Source of the DNA: an uncultured Bacilli bacterium
GTDB taxonomy: Bacteria; Bacillota_I; Bacilli_A; RF39; UBA660
DNA length: 41,772 nucleotides
Direction of reading: 5' to 3'
Assembly: GCA_934130235.1 (NCBI GenBank)
Contig: CAKOXU010000005.1
Span: 1-41,772, forward strand
Shown: positions 1 through 8,387 of the stretch, piece by piece
Layout of the letters: every line of letters starts with the position of its first letter
Position numbering within the stretch: position 1 is the first letter of the stretch
Translations under genes and position numbers: made by a program
The notes under the pieces: generated by a model
Seen by the model: the letters and a program-made list of their open reading frames with translations, nothing else
Told to the model about the DNA's origin: nothing
Database searches by the model: none

Positions 1-10
1 ATTTTTAGTG

Positions 11-40
11 TTGCATATCACAACTAATATGTGTTATAAT
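11..40 (+). promoter_or_regulatory. SigA-type promoter with extended -10
   Basis: A TTGCAT -35 box (11-16) and an 18-bp spacer precede TATAAT (35-40), with a TGT extension at 32-34. It drives the first gene, whose AGGAGG ribosome site begins about 12 bases further on. Confidence 0.75.
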
Positions 41-63
41 TAGCATATAAATAGGAGGGTAAT

Positions 64-495
64 ATGTTGAAAGAATTTTTAGAAAATTCATATAACAGTA
101 GTATGCTTAATGATTATATGAGTAGTAATAGTAAAGCTATTGATAAAAAAACTATTGAATTTTTAAATACATTGGGAACTGGATTTGAAGATTTATCTCA
201 AACTGAAATTCAAGAAATAAGGACTAATATTGCACTTAAAGAGTATTTAAAATCTGAAATAGCAAAAGCTACTGAGAGCGCTAATGAGTGGAAAGCGACT
301 CAAGATAGTATAATGAATCTGAATAAAAAGAATCTAGCTGGTATAGACTACTCAGGTGATTTTAACAAGGCACTTAATAATGCAGCATATGAAAGTGGAC
401 GTGCTAAACGTTTAATGGAAACTTTAAACGAAGTGGAATTATCATTTAACAAGTATAAAACTGTTGAGGAATCAGTAGGCGAAAAAACTATGTAA
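64..495 (+). CDS. Hypothetical helical protein, 143 aa
   Basis: I do not recognise this protein. It is hydrophilic, has no signal peptide or membrane segment, and reads as mostly helical. Lys, Glu and Asn dominate, and a helix-prone stretch spans residues 55-85. The ATG at 64 follows an AGGAGG ribosome site at the usual distance and a strong promoter, and an intrinsic terminator lies directly after the stop, so it is a single-gene transcript. It is probably a real cytoplasmic protein because promoter, ribosome site and terminator all fit. The next gene, a symporter, has its own ribosome site and gives no functional hint. Confidence 0.75.
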   Translation: MLKEFLENSYNSSMLNDYMSSNSKAIDKKTIEFLNTLGTGFEDLSQTEIQEIRTNIALKEYLKSEIAKATESANEWKATQDSIMNLNKKNLAGIDYSGDFNKALNNAAYESGRAKRLMETLNEVELSFNKYKTVEESVGEKTM

Positions 496-517
496 AGAGA
501 ATTATTTCTCTTTTTTT
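494..517 (+). terminator. Intrinsic terminator
   Basis: An 8-bp stem (494-501 with 506-513) has a TTAT loop and runs into a T tract. The stop codon of the preceding gene overlaps the left arm. Confidence 0.8.
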
Positions 518-566
518 GTTAGTCTTATTTTAACTATATGACATATCATTAAATAGGAGGTTATAT

Positions 567-1760
567 ATGTTAAAAAGAATATGGAAAAGTTATAAGTTCC
601 CATTTATACTACTTCTATCTATACTTATAGGGTCCATAATTGGTATTGTGTTTGGTGAAAATGCAATGAAGTTAAAGCCTTTAGGAAATATATTTTTAAA
701 TTTACTTTATACAATAGTAATACCACTTGTGTTTTTTACTATTAGTAGTAGTATTTCTAAAATAAGTAGTTATAAGAAGTTAGGTAAAATACTTGGGACA
801 ATGTTTATTGTTTTTATATTTACTAGTACGATAGCAAGTTTATTTATGCTTTTAGGTATAGAAATATTTGATCCTATCAAAAATATTAGTATTTCTCTTA
901 CTGCTGGTAAAAAGGAGAGTATTGATCTTGGAACTAAAATAGTAGATATGCTTACTGTTAGTGATTTTAATTTATTATTGTCAAAAAATAGTATGTTACC
1001 ACTTATAATATTTTCTATACTGTTTGGTTTAAGTACAAATTTATCAAAAGAGGAAAAAATAAAAGATTTTTTAACATCAATGTCAAATGTTTGTATGAAA
1101 TTAATTCATATTGTAATGTATTATGCACCAATTGGTTTATGTGCTTATTTTGCATCATTAGTAGGAGAGTATGGTGGTCAAATAATTGGTGAGTATGCTA
1201 AAAGTATGGTCTTTTATTATGCTATAGCTGTTGTATATTTCTTGGCGTTTGATACTTTATATATTTATATATCACGTGGTAAGAAGAGCTTAAAAAGTTA
1301 TTTTAAAAGTATTTTTACACCATTAATTACTTCATTAGGAACATGTTCATCTTTAGCTAGTCTTCCTACAAATCTAGAATGCGCTAAAGAGTTAGATATT
1401 GATGATGATGTAGCTAAAACAACTCTTCCAATAGGTGCTACTATGCATATGGAAGGATCGGCTATGGCTGCAGTTTTGAAGATTGCTTTCTTATTTGCTG
1501 TATTTGGAAAAAGTTTTACTGGTATAGATACGGTGTTGTTGGCAGTTTTAATAGCTGTACTGTCTGGCGTTGTTATGTCAGGAATTCCAGGTGGAGGATT
1601 AATTGGAGAGATGCTTATTGTATCTTTATATGGTTTTCCACCTTCTGCTTTTCCAATTATAGCTACAATTGGTTGGATAGTAGATCCACCGGCTACTGCT
1701 CTTAATGTAGTTGGAGATATTAGTAGTGCCGTTATGATAGATGAACATATAAACAATTAA
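567..1760 (+). CDS. SDF-family Na+/H+:dicarboxylate or amino-acid symporter
   Basis: This is a membrane symporter of the DAACS/SDF family (GltP, DctA and SstT relatives), taking up a small anion or amino acid with Na+ or H+. Its 397 residues are mostly hydrophobic. The serine-rich hairpin HP1 is at 261-269 (SSLASLPTN), the NMDGT-equivalent in TM7 reads HMEGS (294-298), HP2 has GIPGGG (339-344), and TM8 reads DPPATALNVVGD (373-384). The arginine that binds the side-chain carboxylate in glutamate/aspartate transporters (R397 of GltPh) aligns with Ala376, so a neutral substrate is more likely than an acidic one; that is inference from alignment by eye. AGGAGG at 555-560 sets the ATG at 567. It is monocistronic, with a terminator after the stop. 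Confidence 0.88.
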   Translation: MLKRIWKSYKFPFILLLSILIGSIIGIVFGENAMKLKPLGNIFLNLLYTIVIPLVFFTISSSISKISSYKKLGKILGTMFIVFIFTSTIASLFMLLGIEIFDPIKNISISLTAGKKESIDLGTKIVDMLTVSDFNLLLSKNSMLPLIIFSILFGLSTNLSKEEKIKDFLTSMSNVCMKLIHIVMYYAPIGLCAYFASLVGEYGGQIIGEYAKSMVFYYAIAVVYFLAFDTLYIYISRGKKSLKSYFKSIFTPLITSLGTCSSLASLPTNLECAKELDIDDDVAKTTLPIGATMHMEGSAMAAVLKIAFLFAVFGKSFTGIDTVLLAVLIAVLSGVVMSGIPGGGLIGEMLIVSLYGFPPSAFPIIATIGWIVDPPATALNVVGDISSAVMIDEHINN

Positions 1761-1782
1761 AAAGCAAATTGCTTTTTTTTTT
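1759..1782 (+). terminator. Intrinsic terminator overlapping next promoter
   Basis: An A-rich left arm with AGCA pairs with TGCT plus a long T run. The right arm also holds the -35 box (TTGCTT, 1769-1774) of the following promoter. Confidence 0.75.
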
Positions 1783-1797
1783 ATTAAATGCTATAAT
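1769..1797 (+). promoter_or_regulatory. Promoter of the RNase J2-like gene, embedded in a terminator
   Basis: TTGCTT (1769-1774), a 17-bp spacer and TATAAT (1792-1797) with an upstream TGC extension. The -35 box lies in the terminator hairpin of the symporter gene. Confidence 0.7.
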
Positions 1798-1832
1798 TAT
1801 ATAGCGTAAATTCGTTATAGAAAGGAGAAATT

Positions 1833-3479
1833 ATGTCAAAGATTAAAATTGCCGCTTTAGGTGGCTTAAATGAAATAGGCAAAAACATGTATATTGTTGA
1901 TGTCGATGATAAAATTTATATATTTGATGCCGGAAGTAAGTATGCCGACGATAAATTATTTGGTGTTGACTATATTATTCCTAATTTTGATTATTTAATA
2001 GAAAACAAGTCTAAAATAGTTGGTATTTTTATTACACATGGATCAGATGAACAGATAGGCTCTCTTGCTGATATTATAACTGAAATTCCTGATATCAAAA
2101 TATACGCAGGTAAATTTACATTAGAAATTATAAAACAAGAATTAGAAGAGAGTGGTATTAAAAAATATAATTTAATCGAGGTTCATCCCCATAAAAAAAT
2201 AAATTTTGAAAATGAATCTGTGTTTGCAATTCAAGTTTCGTATTCTTTACCGGATTCTTTATTATATGTATTAAATACTAAAGACGGAGCTATAGTGTTC
2301 ACAGGTAATTATATTTTTGATCCTACAATGTTAAATCATTATACTACTGATATTGGTAAATTAGCTTATGTTGGAAAACAAGGTGTTTTATGTTTAATGA
2401 ATGAAAGCGTTTATGCTGAAAAAATAGGATTTACATCTCCTAAACATAGAGCTAGTGATTATTTTTCAAATATATTAGATGATAATGATGGTAGAATATT
2501 AATTAATTTATTTGACAATCAATTGTTTAAGATTCAAGAGTTATTTAATGAAGTTTCTAAGACTAGTCGAAATGTTGTTATAATGGGTAAAACATTAGAA
2601 AGTATTGTTAAAAAAGGTATTGAGCTTGGTTATATTTCTTTTGACGTAGAAAGAATAAAAACTATTTCACATGTTAGTGATCCTAATATAATAGTTATTA
2701 TTTCTAATGATAGGCAAAGACCTTATTCTACATTGAAAAGAGTTTTAAGGGGCGCTGATAAATTTGTTACTTTGACAAAAGAAGATACTGTAGTAATTGC
2801 ATCCCCAATCGTAGATTCCTCTGAAGTAGCAGCTACTCATGTATTTGATTCTATCGCAAAAGCGGGAGCTAATTTAATTATTCTATCAAAGAAATTAACT
2901 TCTCTTTATGCTTCTAGTGAAGATATTATGATGATGATTAAACTTATGAATCCTAAATACTATTTTCCTGTAATGGGAGAATATAGACATCAAGTAGAAA
3001 ATGCAAAATTAGCTAAAAACTTAAATATTCCTGAAGAAAACATTATTTTATCTTTAAATGGTGAAGTATTAACTTTAGAAAATGGTAAACGTATAGATAA
3101 TGGTGAAACTATTAAAGTTGATGATATATTAATAGATGGAAATACATCAAATGATGTTGCTGATTTAGTTTTAAAAGACAGAGAAATATTATCTGAAAGT
3201 GGTGTTGTTATAGTTAATGCAAATATTGATAGATCTACTAAAACAATCATAAATAAAACAAATATAACTACAAAAGGTTTTGTTTACGTAAAAGATAATA
3301 TTGATATGATTAAAGAAGCAGAGGCTTTAGCAACCACTGTTATAAATGATGTTTTATATGAATCTAATTATATTGATTTTAATAAAGTAAAAAATGGTAT
3401 AAGAGAAAAATTAGGAAAGTATTTTTATAAAGAAACAGGTTCAAAACCTATGATACTTGTAATTATTCAAGAAATTTAG
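1833..3479 (+). CDS. rnjB: RNase J2-like protein, catalytic metal ligands lost
   Basis: RNase J is the metallo-beta-lactamase/beta-CASP ribonuclease of Bacilli, working as a J1/J2 complex in mRNA decay and 5'-3' trimming. The full architecture is present in 548 residues: LGGLNEIGKNMY (9-20), beta-CASP region, GEYRH (382-386) and a C-terminal domain with GFVYV. Every metal motif is degenerate: HGHEDH reads HGSDEQ (69-74), the motif-3 His is Tyr137, TGDF reads TGNY (157-160), HVSGHAS is replaced by SLYAS (357-361), and the His of VHGEYR is Met381. This goes beyond the partial degeneration of known J2 proteins. A structural partner of an active RNase J encoded elsewhere is the likeliest role. 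AAAGGAG precedes the ATG. Confidence 0.85.
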   Translation: MSKIKIAALGGLNEIGKNMYIVDVDDKIYIFDAGSKYADDKLFGVDYIIPNFDYLIENKSKIVGIFITHGSDEQIGSLADIITEIPDIKIYAGKFTLEIIKQELEESGIKKYNLIEVHPHKKINFENESVFAIQVSYSLPDSLLYVLNTKDGAIVFTGNYIFDPTMLNHYTTDIGKLAYVGKQGVLCLMNESVYAEKIGFTSPKHRASDYFSNILDDNDGRILINLFDNQLFKIQELFNEVSKTSRNVVIMGKTLESIVKKGIELGYISFDVERIKTISHVSDPNIIVIISNDRQRPYSTLKRVLRGADKFVTLTKEDTVVIASPIVDSSEVAATHVFDSIAKAGANLIILSKKLTSLYASSEDIMMMIKLMNPKYYFPVMGEYRHQVENAKLAKNLNIPEENIILSLNGEVLTLENGKRIDNGETIKVDDILIDGNTSNDVADLVLKDREILSESGVVIVNANIDRSTKTIINKTNITTKGFVYVKDNIDMIKEAEALATTVINDVLYESNYIDFNKVKNGIREKLGKYFYKETGSKPMILVIIQEI

Positions 3480-3506
3480 AAAAAAGTTTTTACTTTTTTC
3501 TTGTTT
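3480..3506 (+). terminator. Intrinsic terminator
   Basis: An 8-bp stem (3480-3487 with 3492-3499) with a TTTT loop, followed by CTTGTTTT. It starts one base after the rnjB-like stop. Confidence 0.75.
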
Positions 3507-3517
3507 TATTGTATAAT
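3489..3517 (+). promoter_or_regulatory. Likely ftsAZ promoter
   Basis: A clear TATAAT at 3512-3517 lies 30 bases before the ftsA start. The only -35 candidate at 17 bp is the weak TTTACT (3489-3494), inside the upstream terminator. Confidence 0.5.
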
Positions 3518-3547
3518 AGTATATAGATTGTAGAAAGTAGGGAGAAT

Positions 3548-4786
3548 ATGAAGCACATTTATACTAGTCTCGATATTGGTACAGATACTATTAAAATAGT
3601 TGTATGTGAGTTATATCAAAATAAATTGAATTTATTGGCTGCTACTAATCATAAATCTAGAGGAATAAAAAAAGGGTTAATTACTGATGCTTCTTTAGCT
3701 AAAGAAGCAATAAAAGGTGCTATAGATGAAGTTGAAAATATGCTTGGAATCAAAATAAAAAAAGTTATTACTTCGGTTCCAGGGTACAATGCAGGTTATA
3801 GAGTAATAAAAGGATCTATTAAATTAGATGATGCTGCAATTACTCATAAAGATGTAGTTAAGGCTTTACAAGTTAGTATTAATAATAATATGGATACTAC
3901 TAGACAAATGGTAACAGTTTTACCTGTTGATTATATAATTGATGATAAGGCTTATTTAACTGATCCTGTTGGTAAAGTTGGTAGTACTTTGGAGGCAAGA
4001 TCTATTTTGGTAACTGTTCCTAAAAAAAATGTATATTCAGTTATAACTTTATTAGAATCGTTAGGAATAGAGGTAGTTGATATATCTTTAAATACTATTG
4101 GAGATATTTATTCATTTAATTCTAATAAATTTAAAGGAATGTTAGGTGCTATTATCAACATTGGATATGATACAACAACTGTTTCTTTATATAACAAAGG
4201 CATTCTTATTAAGGATAGCATTATAAATATGGGCGGAAAAAATATAGAGCACGATATTGCTTATATTTATAAAACTGATATTCCAACTGCGATAAATTTA
4301 AAGATGAAATTTGCTCTTGCTAATACTAGAAATGCAAATGTAAATGATTTTGTAGAAATAAAGAATACTGAAACTGATAATCTGAAGGTTAATCAGTTTG
4401 AAGTTTCAGAAATCGTATCATCTAGATTAGAAGAAATCTTAAATGAGGCAAAAAAAGAGTTAAATCTATTGACAAGTCGTAAAATAGATTATATTATAAT
4501 AACAGGTGGTACTAGTAATATGCCTGATATCGAATATACGTTAAAAGATATATTTGGTGATATTGCTAATATTGGCAATATTAAAGTGTTAGGAATAAGA
4601 AATAATAAGTATTCATCTTGTGTTGGAAATATTGTTTATTTTTTGAGCAAGTTAAAATTAAAAAATTTAAATTATACTATGATAAGCGATGATGAAGTTT
4701 ATGACATGACTTCTGTTACCGCAAAAAAATTAAGTACATCAGATTCAATGCTAGGAAGAATATTTTCATATTTTTTTAGCGAATAG
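3548..4786 (+). CDS. ftsA: Cell division protein FtsA
   Basis: FtsA is the actin-like ATPase that tethers FtsZ to the membrane and recruits late divisome proteins. In 412 residues it has the phosphate-1 motif near the N-terminus (LDIGTDT, 8-14), a second phosphate-binding region with GYDTTT, an adenosine motif IITGGTSNMP, and the SHS2/1C region between. The last 15 residues (LGRIFSYFF within) form the amphipathic membrane-targeting helix. It is directly upstream of ftsZ with an 11-base gap holding GAGGAGG, so the two are co-transcribed in the usual division operon order. Length and motifs are normal. Confidence 0.95.
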   Translation: MKHIYTSLDIGTDTIKIVVCELYQNKLNLLAATNHKSRGIKKGLITDASLAKEAIKGAIDEVENMLGIKIKKVITSVPGYNAGYRVIKGSIKLDDAAITHKDVVKALQVSINNNMDTTRQMVTVLPVDYIIDDKAYLTDPVGKVGSTLEARSILVTVPKKNVYSVITLLESLGIEVVDISLNTIGDIYSFNSNKFKGMLGAIINIGYDTTTVSLYNKGILIKDSIINMGGKNIEHDIAYIYKTDIPTAINLKMKFALANTRNANVNDFVEIKNTETDNLKVNQFEVSEIVSSRLEEILNEAKKELNLLTSRKIDYIIITGGTSNMPDIEYTLKDIFGDIANIGNIKVLGIRNNKYSSCVGNIVYFLSKLKLKNLNYTMISDDEVYDMTSVTAKKLSTSDSMLGRIFSYFFSE

Positions 4787-4797
4787 AGGAGGAAATT

Positions 4798-5892
4798 ATG
4801 TTTGGATTAGAAATGGACCAGATTGCTAAAATTAAAGTAATAGGTGTTGGTGGCGGAGGAAATAACGCCGTTAACAGAATGATTGAATCAGGAGTTAAAG
4901 GGGTAGAATTTATTGTTGCTAATACTGATTTGCAAGTTTTAAATTGTTCTAAGGCTTCTACAAAGATTCAAATTGGAGAAAATTTAACTGGAGGACGTGG
5001 AGCTGGAGCTAAACCTGAAATAGGAAAGGAAGCAGCTTTAGAGTCTAAAAAGGAAATAGAGGAAGCATTAAAAGGTGCTGATATGGTATTTGTTACATGT
5101 GGTATGGGTGGAGGAACCGGTACAGGTGCTGCTCCTATTATCGCACAAATTGCCCAAGAGCAAGGAGCTTTAACAGTTGGTATTGTTACTAAACCATTTT
5201 CATTTGAAGGTAAAAAGCGTATGGTACAGGCTGAGGCTGGACTTGAAGAATTAAAGAAGAATGTTGATACTTTAATTGTTATTCCAAATGACAAATTAAG
5301 GGAAATTATTGATAAAAGTACTCCATTACTTGAATCATTTAAAGAAGTTGACAATGTATTAAGACGTGGTGTTCAATCTATTTCGGACTTAATAGCTGTA
5401 GCAGGTTTAATTAACTTAGACTTTGCTGATGTTAAGACTGTAATGGAAAAACGTGGTAAGGCACTTATTGGTATCGGTATAGGAGTAGGAGAGAATAGGG
5501 CTACTGAAGCTGCTAAGCAAGCTATTTCTAGCCCATTACTTGAAACTAGTATTGATGGTGCTACTGATGCTATTATAAATGTTACAGGTGGTAATAATTT
5601 AACATTATTTGAAGTAGAAGAGGCAGCAGATGTAATACGTAATAGTGCTAATACAGATATGAATACTATTTTTGGAGCAGTTATTAATGAAAATTTAAAT
5701 GATGAAATTATTGTTACAGTAATTGCTACTGGATTTGAAGATGAGGAAGAAAAAACTGATATCTTAGATCATGTTTATTCTAGAACTGATAAAAGAGAAT
5801 ATACTGAACCAGTTCCTCCAACACCAAGTGTTGATGACGAAGCTGATGATGACTTTATTCCTTCTTTCTTGAAGAAAAGGGGAACGTTCTAA
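4798..5892 (+). CDS. ftsZ: Cell division protein FtsZ
   Basis: FtsZ is the tubulin-like GTPase that forms the cytokinetic ring at mid-cell and, in spore formers, the polar septum. Residues 18-22 hold the nucleotide-binding GGGGN, and the tubulin signature GGGTGTGAAP is at 104-113. The T7 region reads NLDFADVKTVM. After a short acidic linker rich in Asp, Glu and Pro, the conserved C-terminal peptide IPSFLKKR (about 354-361) is intact; it binds FtsA and other partners. The length (364 residues) is typical. An intrinsic terminator follows, ending the ftsAZ unit. Confidence 0.97.
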   Translation: MFGLEMDQIAKIKVIGVGGGGNNAVNRMIESGVKGVEFIVANTDLQVLNCSKASTKIQIGENLTGGRGAGAKPEIGKEAALESKKEIEEALKGADMVFVTCGMGGGTGTGAAPIIAQIAQEQGALTVGIVTKPFSFEGKKRMVQAEAGLEELKKNVDTLIVIPNDKLREIIDKSTPLLESFKEVDNVLRRGVQSISDLIAVAGLINLDFADVKTVMEKRGKALIGIGIGVGENRATEAAKQAISSPLLETSIDGATDAIINVTGGNNLTLFEVEEAADVIRNSANTDMNTIFGAVINENLNDEIIVTVIATGFEDEEEKTDILDHVYSRTDKREYTEPVPPTPSVDDEADDDFIPSFLKKRGTF

Positions 5893-5920
5893 AAGCAAAT
5901 ACTATTTTTTGCTTTTTTAT
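5891..5920 (+). terminator. Intrinsic terminator after ftsZ
   Basis: A 9-bp stem AAAAGCAAA/TTTGCTTTT (5891-5899 with 5908-5916) with an 8-base loop, followed by a T-rich run. It overlaps the ftsZ stop. Confidence 0.8.
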
Positions 5921-5937
5921 TTTGAAAGGAGATTATT

Positions 5938-7539
5938 ATGACTGATATTGAAATAGCTAATAGTGTTAAATTAAAGAATATTAAGGAAATAGGACGCGTT
6001 TTAGGCATTTCCGATAAATTGATCACTTATGGTGATTATAAGGCTAAAATAGACACTAAAATTGCAAATAAACATGATTCTAAACTTATTTTAGTTACTT
6101 CTACTTCTCCTACACCTTATGGTGAAGGAAAAACAACTGTTAGTATTGGCTTAAATGATGCATTAAGACGTATTGGTAAATCTAGTGTTGTTGTATTAAG
6201 AGAACCTTCTATGGGGCCTGTATTTGGTATTAAAGGTGGGGCTGCTGGAGGTGGATATTCTCAAGTAGTACCTATGGAGGATATTAATTTACATTTTACA
6301 GGCGATATTCACGCAATTGAACTTGCCAATAACTTATTATGCGCTATTATAGATAATCACATATATCAAGGAAATAAATTAAGAATAAAGCAAGTTGTAT
6401 TTAATAGATGTATTGATCTAAATGATAGAGCTCTTAGAAATATAACTATTAATTATGAAAATGGTTATAAAAGAGAAGATCACTTTAATATAACAGTTGC
6501 AAGTGAAATTATGGCACTTTTATGTTTATCTAGTGATATGAATGATTTAAAAAAACGTATTGGAAATATTTTGATTGGTTATAATGAGGATAATGAAATG
6601 GTATTTGCTCGTGATTTAGACTGCGTTGGTAGTATTGCTACTATACTGAAAGATGCAATTAAGCCTAATTTAGTACAGACTTTAGAAGGAAATCCTGCTA
6701 TTATACATGGTGGTCCTTTTGCTAATATAGCTCATGGATGCAATAGTTTAATAGCTACTAAATTAGGACTAGGGCTTTGTGATTATGTAGTTACTGAAGC
6801 AGGTTTTGGAGCTGATTTAGGTGCTGAAAAATTTTTTGATATAAAATGTCAAATAGGTAATTTAAAACCTAATTGTGTTGTTTTAAATACTACTATAAGA
6901 TCATTAAAGTATAATGGATATGATAATCTTGAAAAAGGTATTTCAAATTTAGAAAGACACATTAATAATTTATTAAAATATACTAAAAACATTGTTGTAT
7001 GTATAAATAAATTTGATACTGATAAAGAATGTGATATTGAATTTGTACATAATTTTGTAGAGGGTATGGGTATTTCATGTACTACAATTGAAACATATAA
7101 AATGGGTTCTATTGGTGGTACAATGCTTGCCAATAAAGTAGTAGAAATATGTAATAGAGAAGTATCTTTTAAACCTTTATATAATTTAGAAGAAGATATT
7201 GAAGTTAAAATTGATAAAATAGCCAAAGAAATATATGGCGCAAAAAATGTAATTATAAGTGATGAAATAAGTGATAAAATAAAGATGTTAAAAGATAATA
7301 ATTTTAATGATTTACCAATATGTATAGCTAAAACTCAGTATTCTTTTAGTGATAACAAGGAGTTATTGGGTGCTCCAAGTGATTTTAATGTAACAATTAA
7401 AGATATTAAATTATCAAGTGGAGCTGGTTTTATAGTAGTTTTATTGGGTAATATTATGACTATGCCAGGTCTTGGAAAAGATAGTGCGTATAAATATATC
7501 GATATTGATTCTAATTATAAAATTAGTGGTCTATTTTAA
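5938..7539 (+). CDS. fhs: Formate--tetrahydrofolate ligase
   Basis: This cytoplasmic enzyme makes 10-formyltetrahydrofolate from formate, THF and ATP, feeding purine synthesis and fMet-tRNA formylation. The ATP loop TPYGEGKTT is at 59-67, followed by REPSMGPVFGIKGGAAGGGYSQ-type sequence and INLHFTGD, all signatures of the family. At 533 residues it is slightly shorter than the usual ~556. GAAAGGAG sits 7 bases before the ATG. It lies between ftsZ and sigG, the place occupied by spoIIGA-sigE in Bacillus subtilis, so the division/sporulation block has been rearranged here. No separate promoter was evident in the 45-base gap. Confidence 0.95.
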   Translation: MTDIEIANSVKLKNIKEIGRVLGISDKLITYGDYKAKIDTKIANKHDSKLILVTSTSPTPYGEGKTTVSIGLNDALRRIGKSSVVVLREPSMGPVFGIKGGAAGGGYSQVVPMEDINLHFTGDIHAIELANNLLCAIIDNHIYQGNKLRIKQVVFNRCIDLNDRALRNITINYENGYKREDHFNITVASEIMALLCLSSDMNDLKKRIGNILIGYNEDNEMVFARDLDCVGSIATILKDAIKPNLVQTLEGNPAIIHGGPFANIAHGCNSLIATKLGLGLCDYVVTEAGFGADLGAEKFFDIKCQIGNLKPNCVVLNTTIRSLKYNGYDNLEKGISNLERHINNLLKYTKNIVVCINKFDTDKECDIEFVHNFVEGMGISCTTIETYKMGSIGGTMLANKVVEICNREVSFKPLYNLEEDIEVKIDKIAKEIYGAKNVIISDEISDKIKMLKDNNFNDLPICIAKTQYSFSDNKELLGAPSDFNVTIKDIKLSSGAGFIVVLLGNIMTMPGLGKDSAYKYIDIDSNYKISGLF

Positions 7540-7548
7540 AAAATGTAT

Positions 7549-7563
7549 AAAGAATCTCTTTTT
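7549..7563 (+). terminator. Weak possible terminator
   Basis: A 5-bp AAAGA/TCTTT stem with an ATC loop, followed by Ts. It may only attenuate read-through from fhs into sigG. Confidence 0.35.
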
Positions 7564-7593
7564 AGTTCTTAATAAACTGAAAGGAGATTTTTT

Positions 7594-8373
7594 ATGGCAC
7601 GTCATAAAGTTGAAATTTGTGGCGTGGATACTGCGAATATTAAGGTTTTAAGTAATGAGGAAATGATTGATTTGTTTAATAAATATTTTAATGGTGATAT
7701 TTTAGCTAAACAAGAACTTGTAAATGGTAATTTAAAGTTAGTATTAAGTATACTTAGAAAGTATAATAATTATGTTGACAATATGGATGATTTATTTCAA
7801 GTTGGATGTGTAGGACTCATAAAGGCTATTGAGAACTTTGATTTATCATTTAATGTAAGATTTTCTACGTATGCTGTTCCAATGATAATAGGAGAAGTAA
7901 AACGTTATTTAAGAGATAACACATCTTCTTTAAGGGTGGCACGCAGTATAAAAGATATTGCTTATCATGCATCTTTAGCTAAAGAAGAACTTTTAGGAGA
8001 ATTAAATCGTGAACCTACAATTGATGAGATAGCTAATAAACTCGGTTTATCAGTTTATGAAGTATCAAATGCCATAGATTCTACTAAAGAGGCTATAAGT
8101 ATATCAGAACCAATCTATAGTGATGATGGAAATACTATATATTTATCTGATCAGTTGGAGGATAAGACTAGTAATATGAAGAATATAGATGAATGGTTAG
8201 CTATTAAATCGGCAATTAATAAATTAAAAGATAAGGAAAAATATATAATAAAAGAAAGATACTTAACAGGAAAAACTCAAATGGAATTAGCAAGTGAAAT
8301 TGGTATTTCTCAAGCGCAAATATCTAGATTGGAAAAGTCTGGATTAGAAAATATTAAAAAAAATATTACATAA
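7594..8373 (+). CDS. sigG: Forespore sigma factor SigG
   Basis: Sigma-G directs late forespore transcription during sporulation. The N-terminus (ARHKVEICGVDT) is almost identical in pattern to Bacillus SigG. Region 2 has DDLFQVGCVGLIKAIENFDL followed by FSTYAVPMIIGE, region 3 has EPTIDEIA, and region 4 ends in a helix-turn-helix with TQMELASEIGISQAQISRLEK. The length of 259 residues is standard. AAAGGAG precedes the ATG by 8 bases. The presence of SigG means this organism should complete forespore development, in agreement with spoIVB, spoIIP, spoIIM and ylbJ in the same window. No convincing sigma-F or sigma-G promoter was seen upstream. Confidence 0.95.
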   Translation: MARHKVEICGVDTANIKVLSNEEMIDLFNKYFNGDILAKQELVNGNLKLVLSILRKYNNYVDNMDDLFQVGCVGLIKAIENFDLSFNVRFSTYAVPMIIGEVKRYLRDNTSSLRVARSIKDIAYHASLAKEELLGELNREPTIDEIANKLGLSVYEVSNAIDSTKEAISISEPIYSDDGNTIYLSDQLEDKTSNMKNIDEWLAIKSAINKLKDKEKYIIKERYLTGKTQMELASEIGISQAQISRLEKSGLENIKKNIT

Positions 8374-8374
8374 A

Positions 8375-8382
8375 CATATAAT
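8375..8382 (+). promoter_or_regulatory. Possible -10 element for leaderless ylmC-type gene
   Basis: CATATAAT contains both a perfect TATAAT and the CATANNNT pattern of sigma-E -10 boxes. The ATG is 5 bases downstream. TTAAAA at 8354-8359 is a weak sigma-A -35; no sigma-E -35 was found at proper spacing. Confidence 0.35.
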
Positions 8383-8387
8383 TTAAT

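Noticed and set aside
1298..1756. 152-codon minus-strand ORF
   Set aside because: It lies wholly inside the symporter gene, has no ribosome site of its own and reads as low-complexity translation of the opposite strand.
7540..7593. Sigma-F promoter for sigG
   Set aside because: GTATA occurs at 7545-7549, but no GG-N-N-A -10 follows at the required distance.
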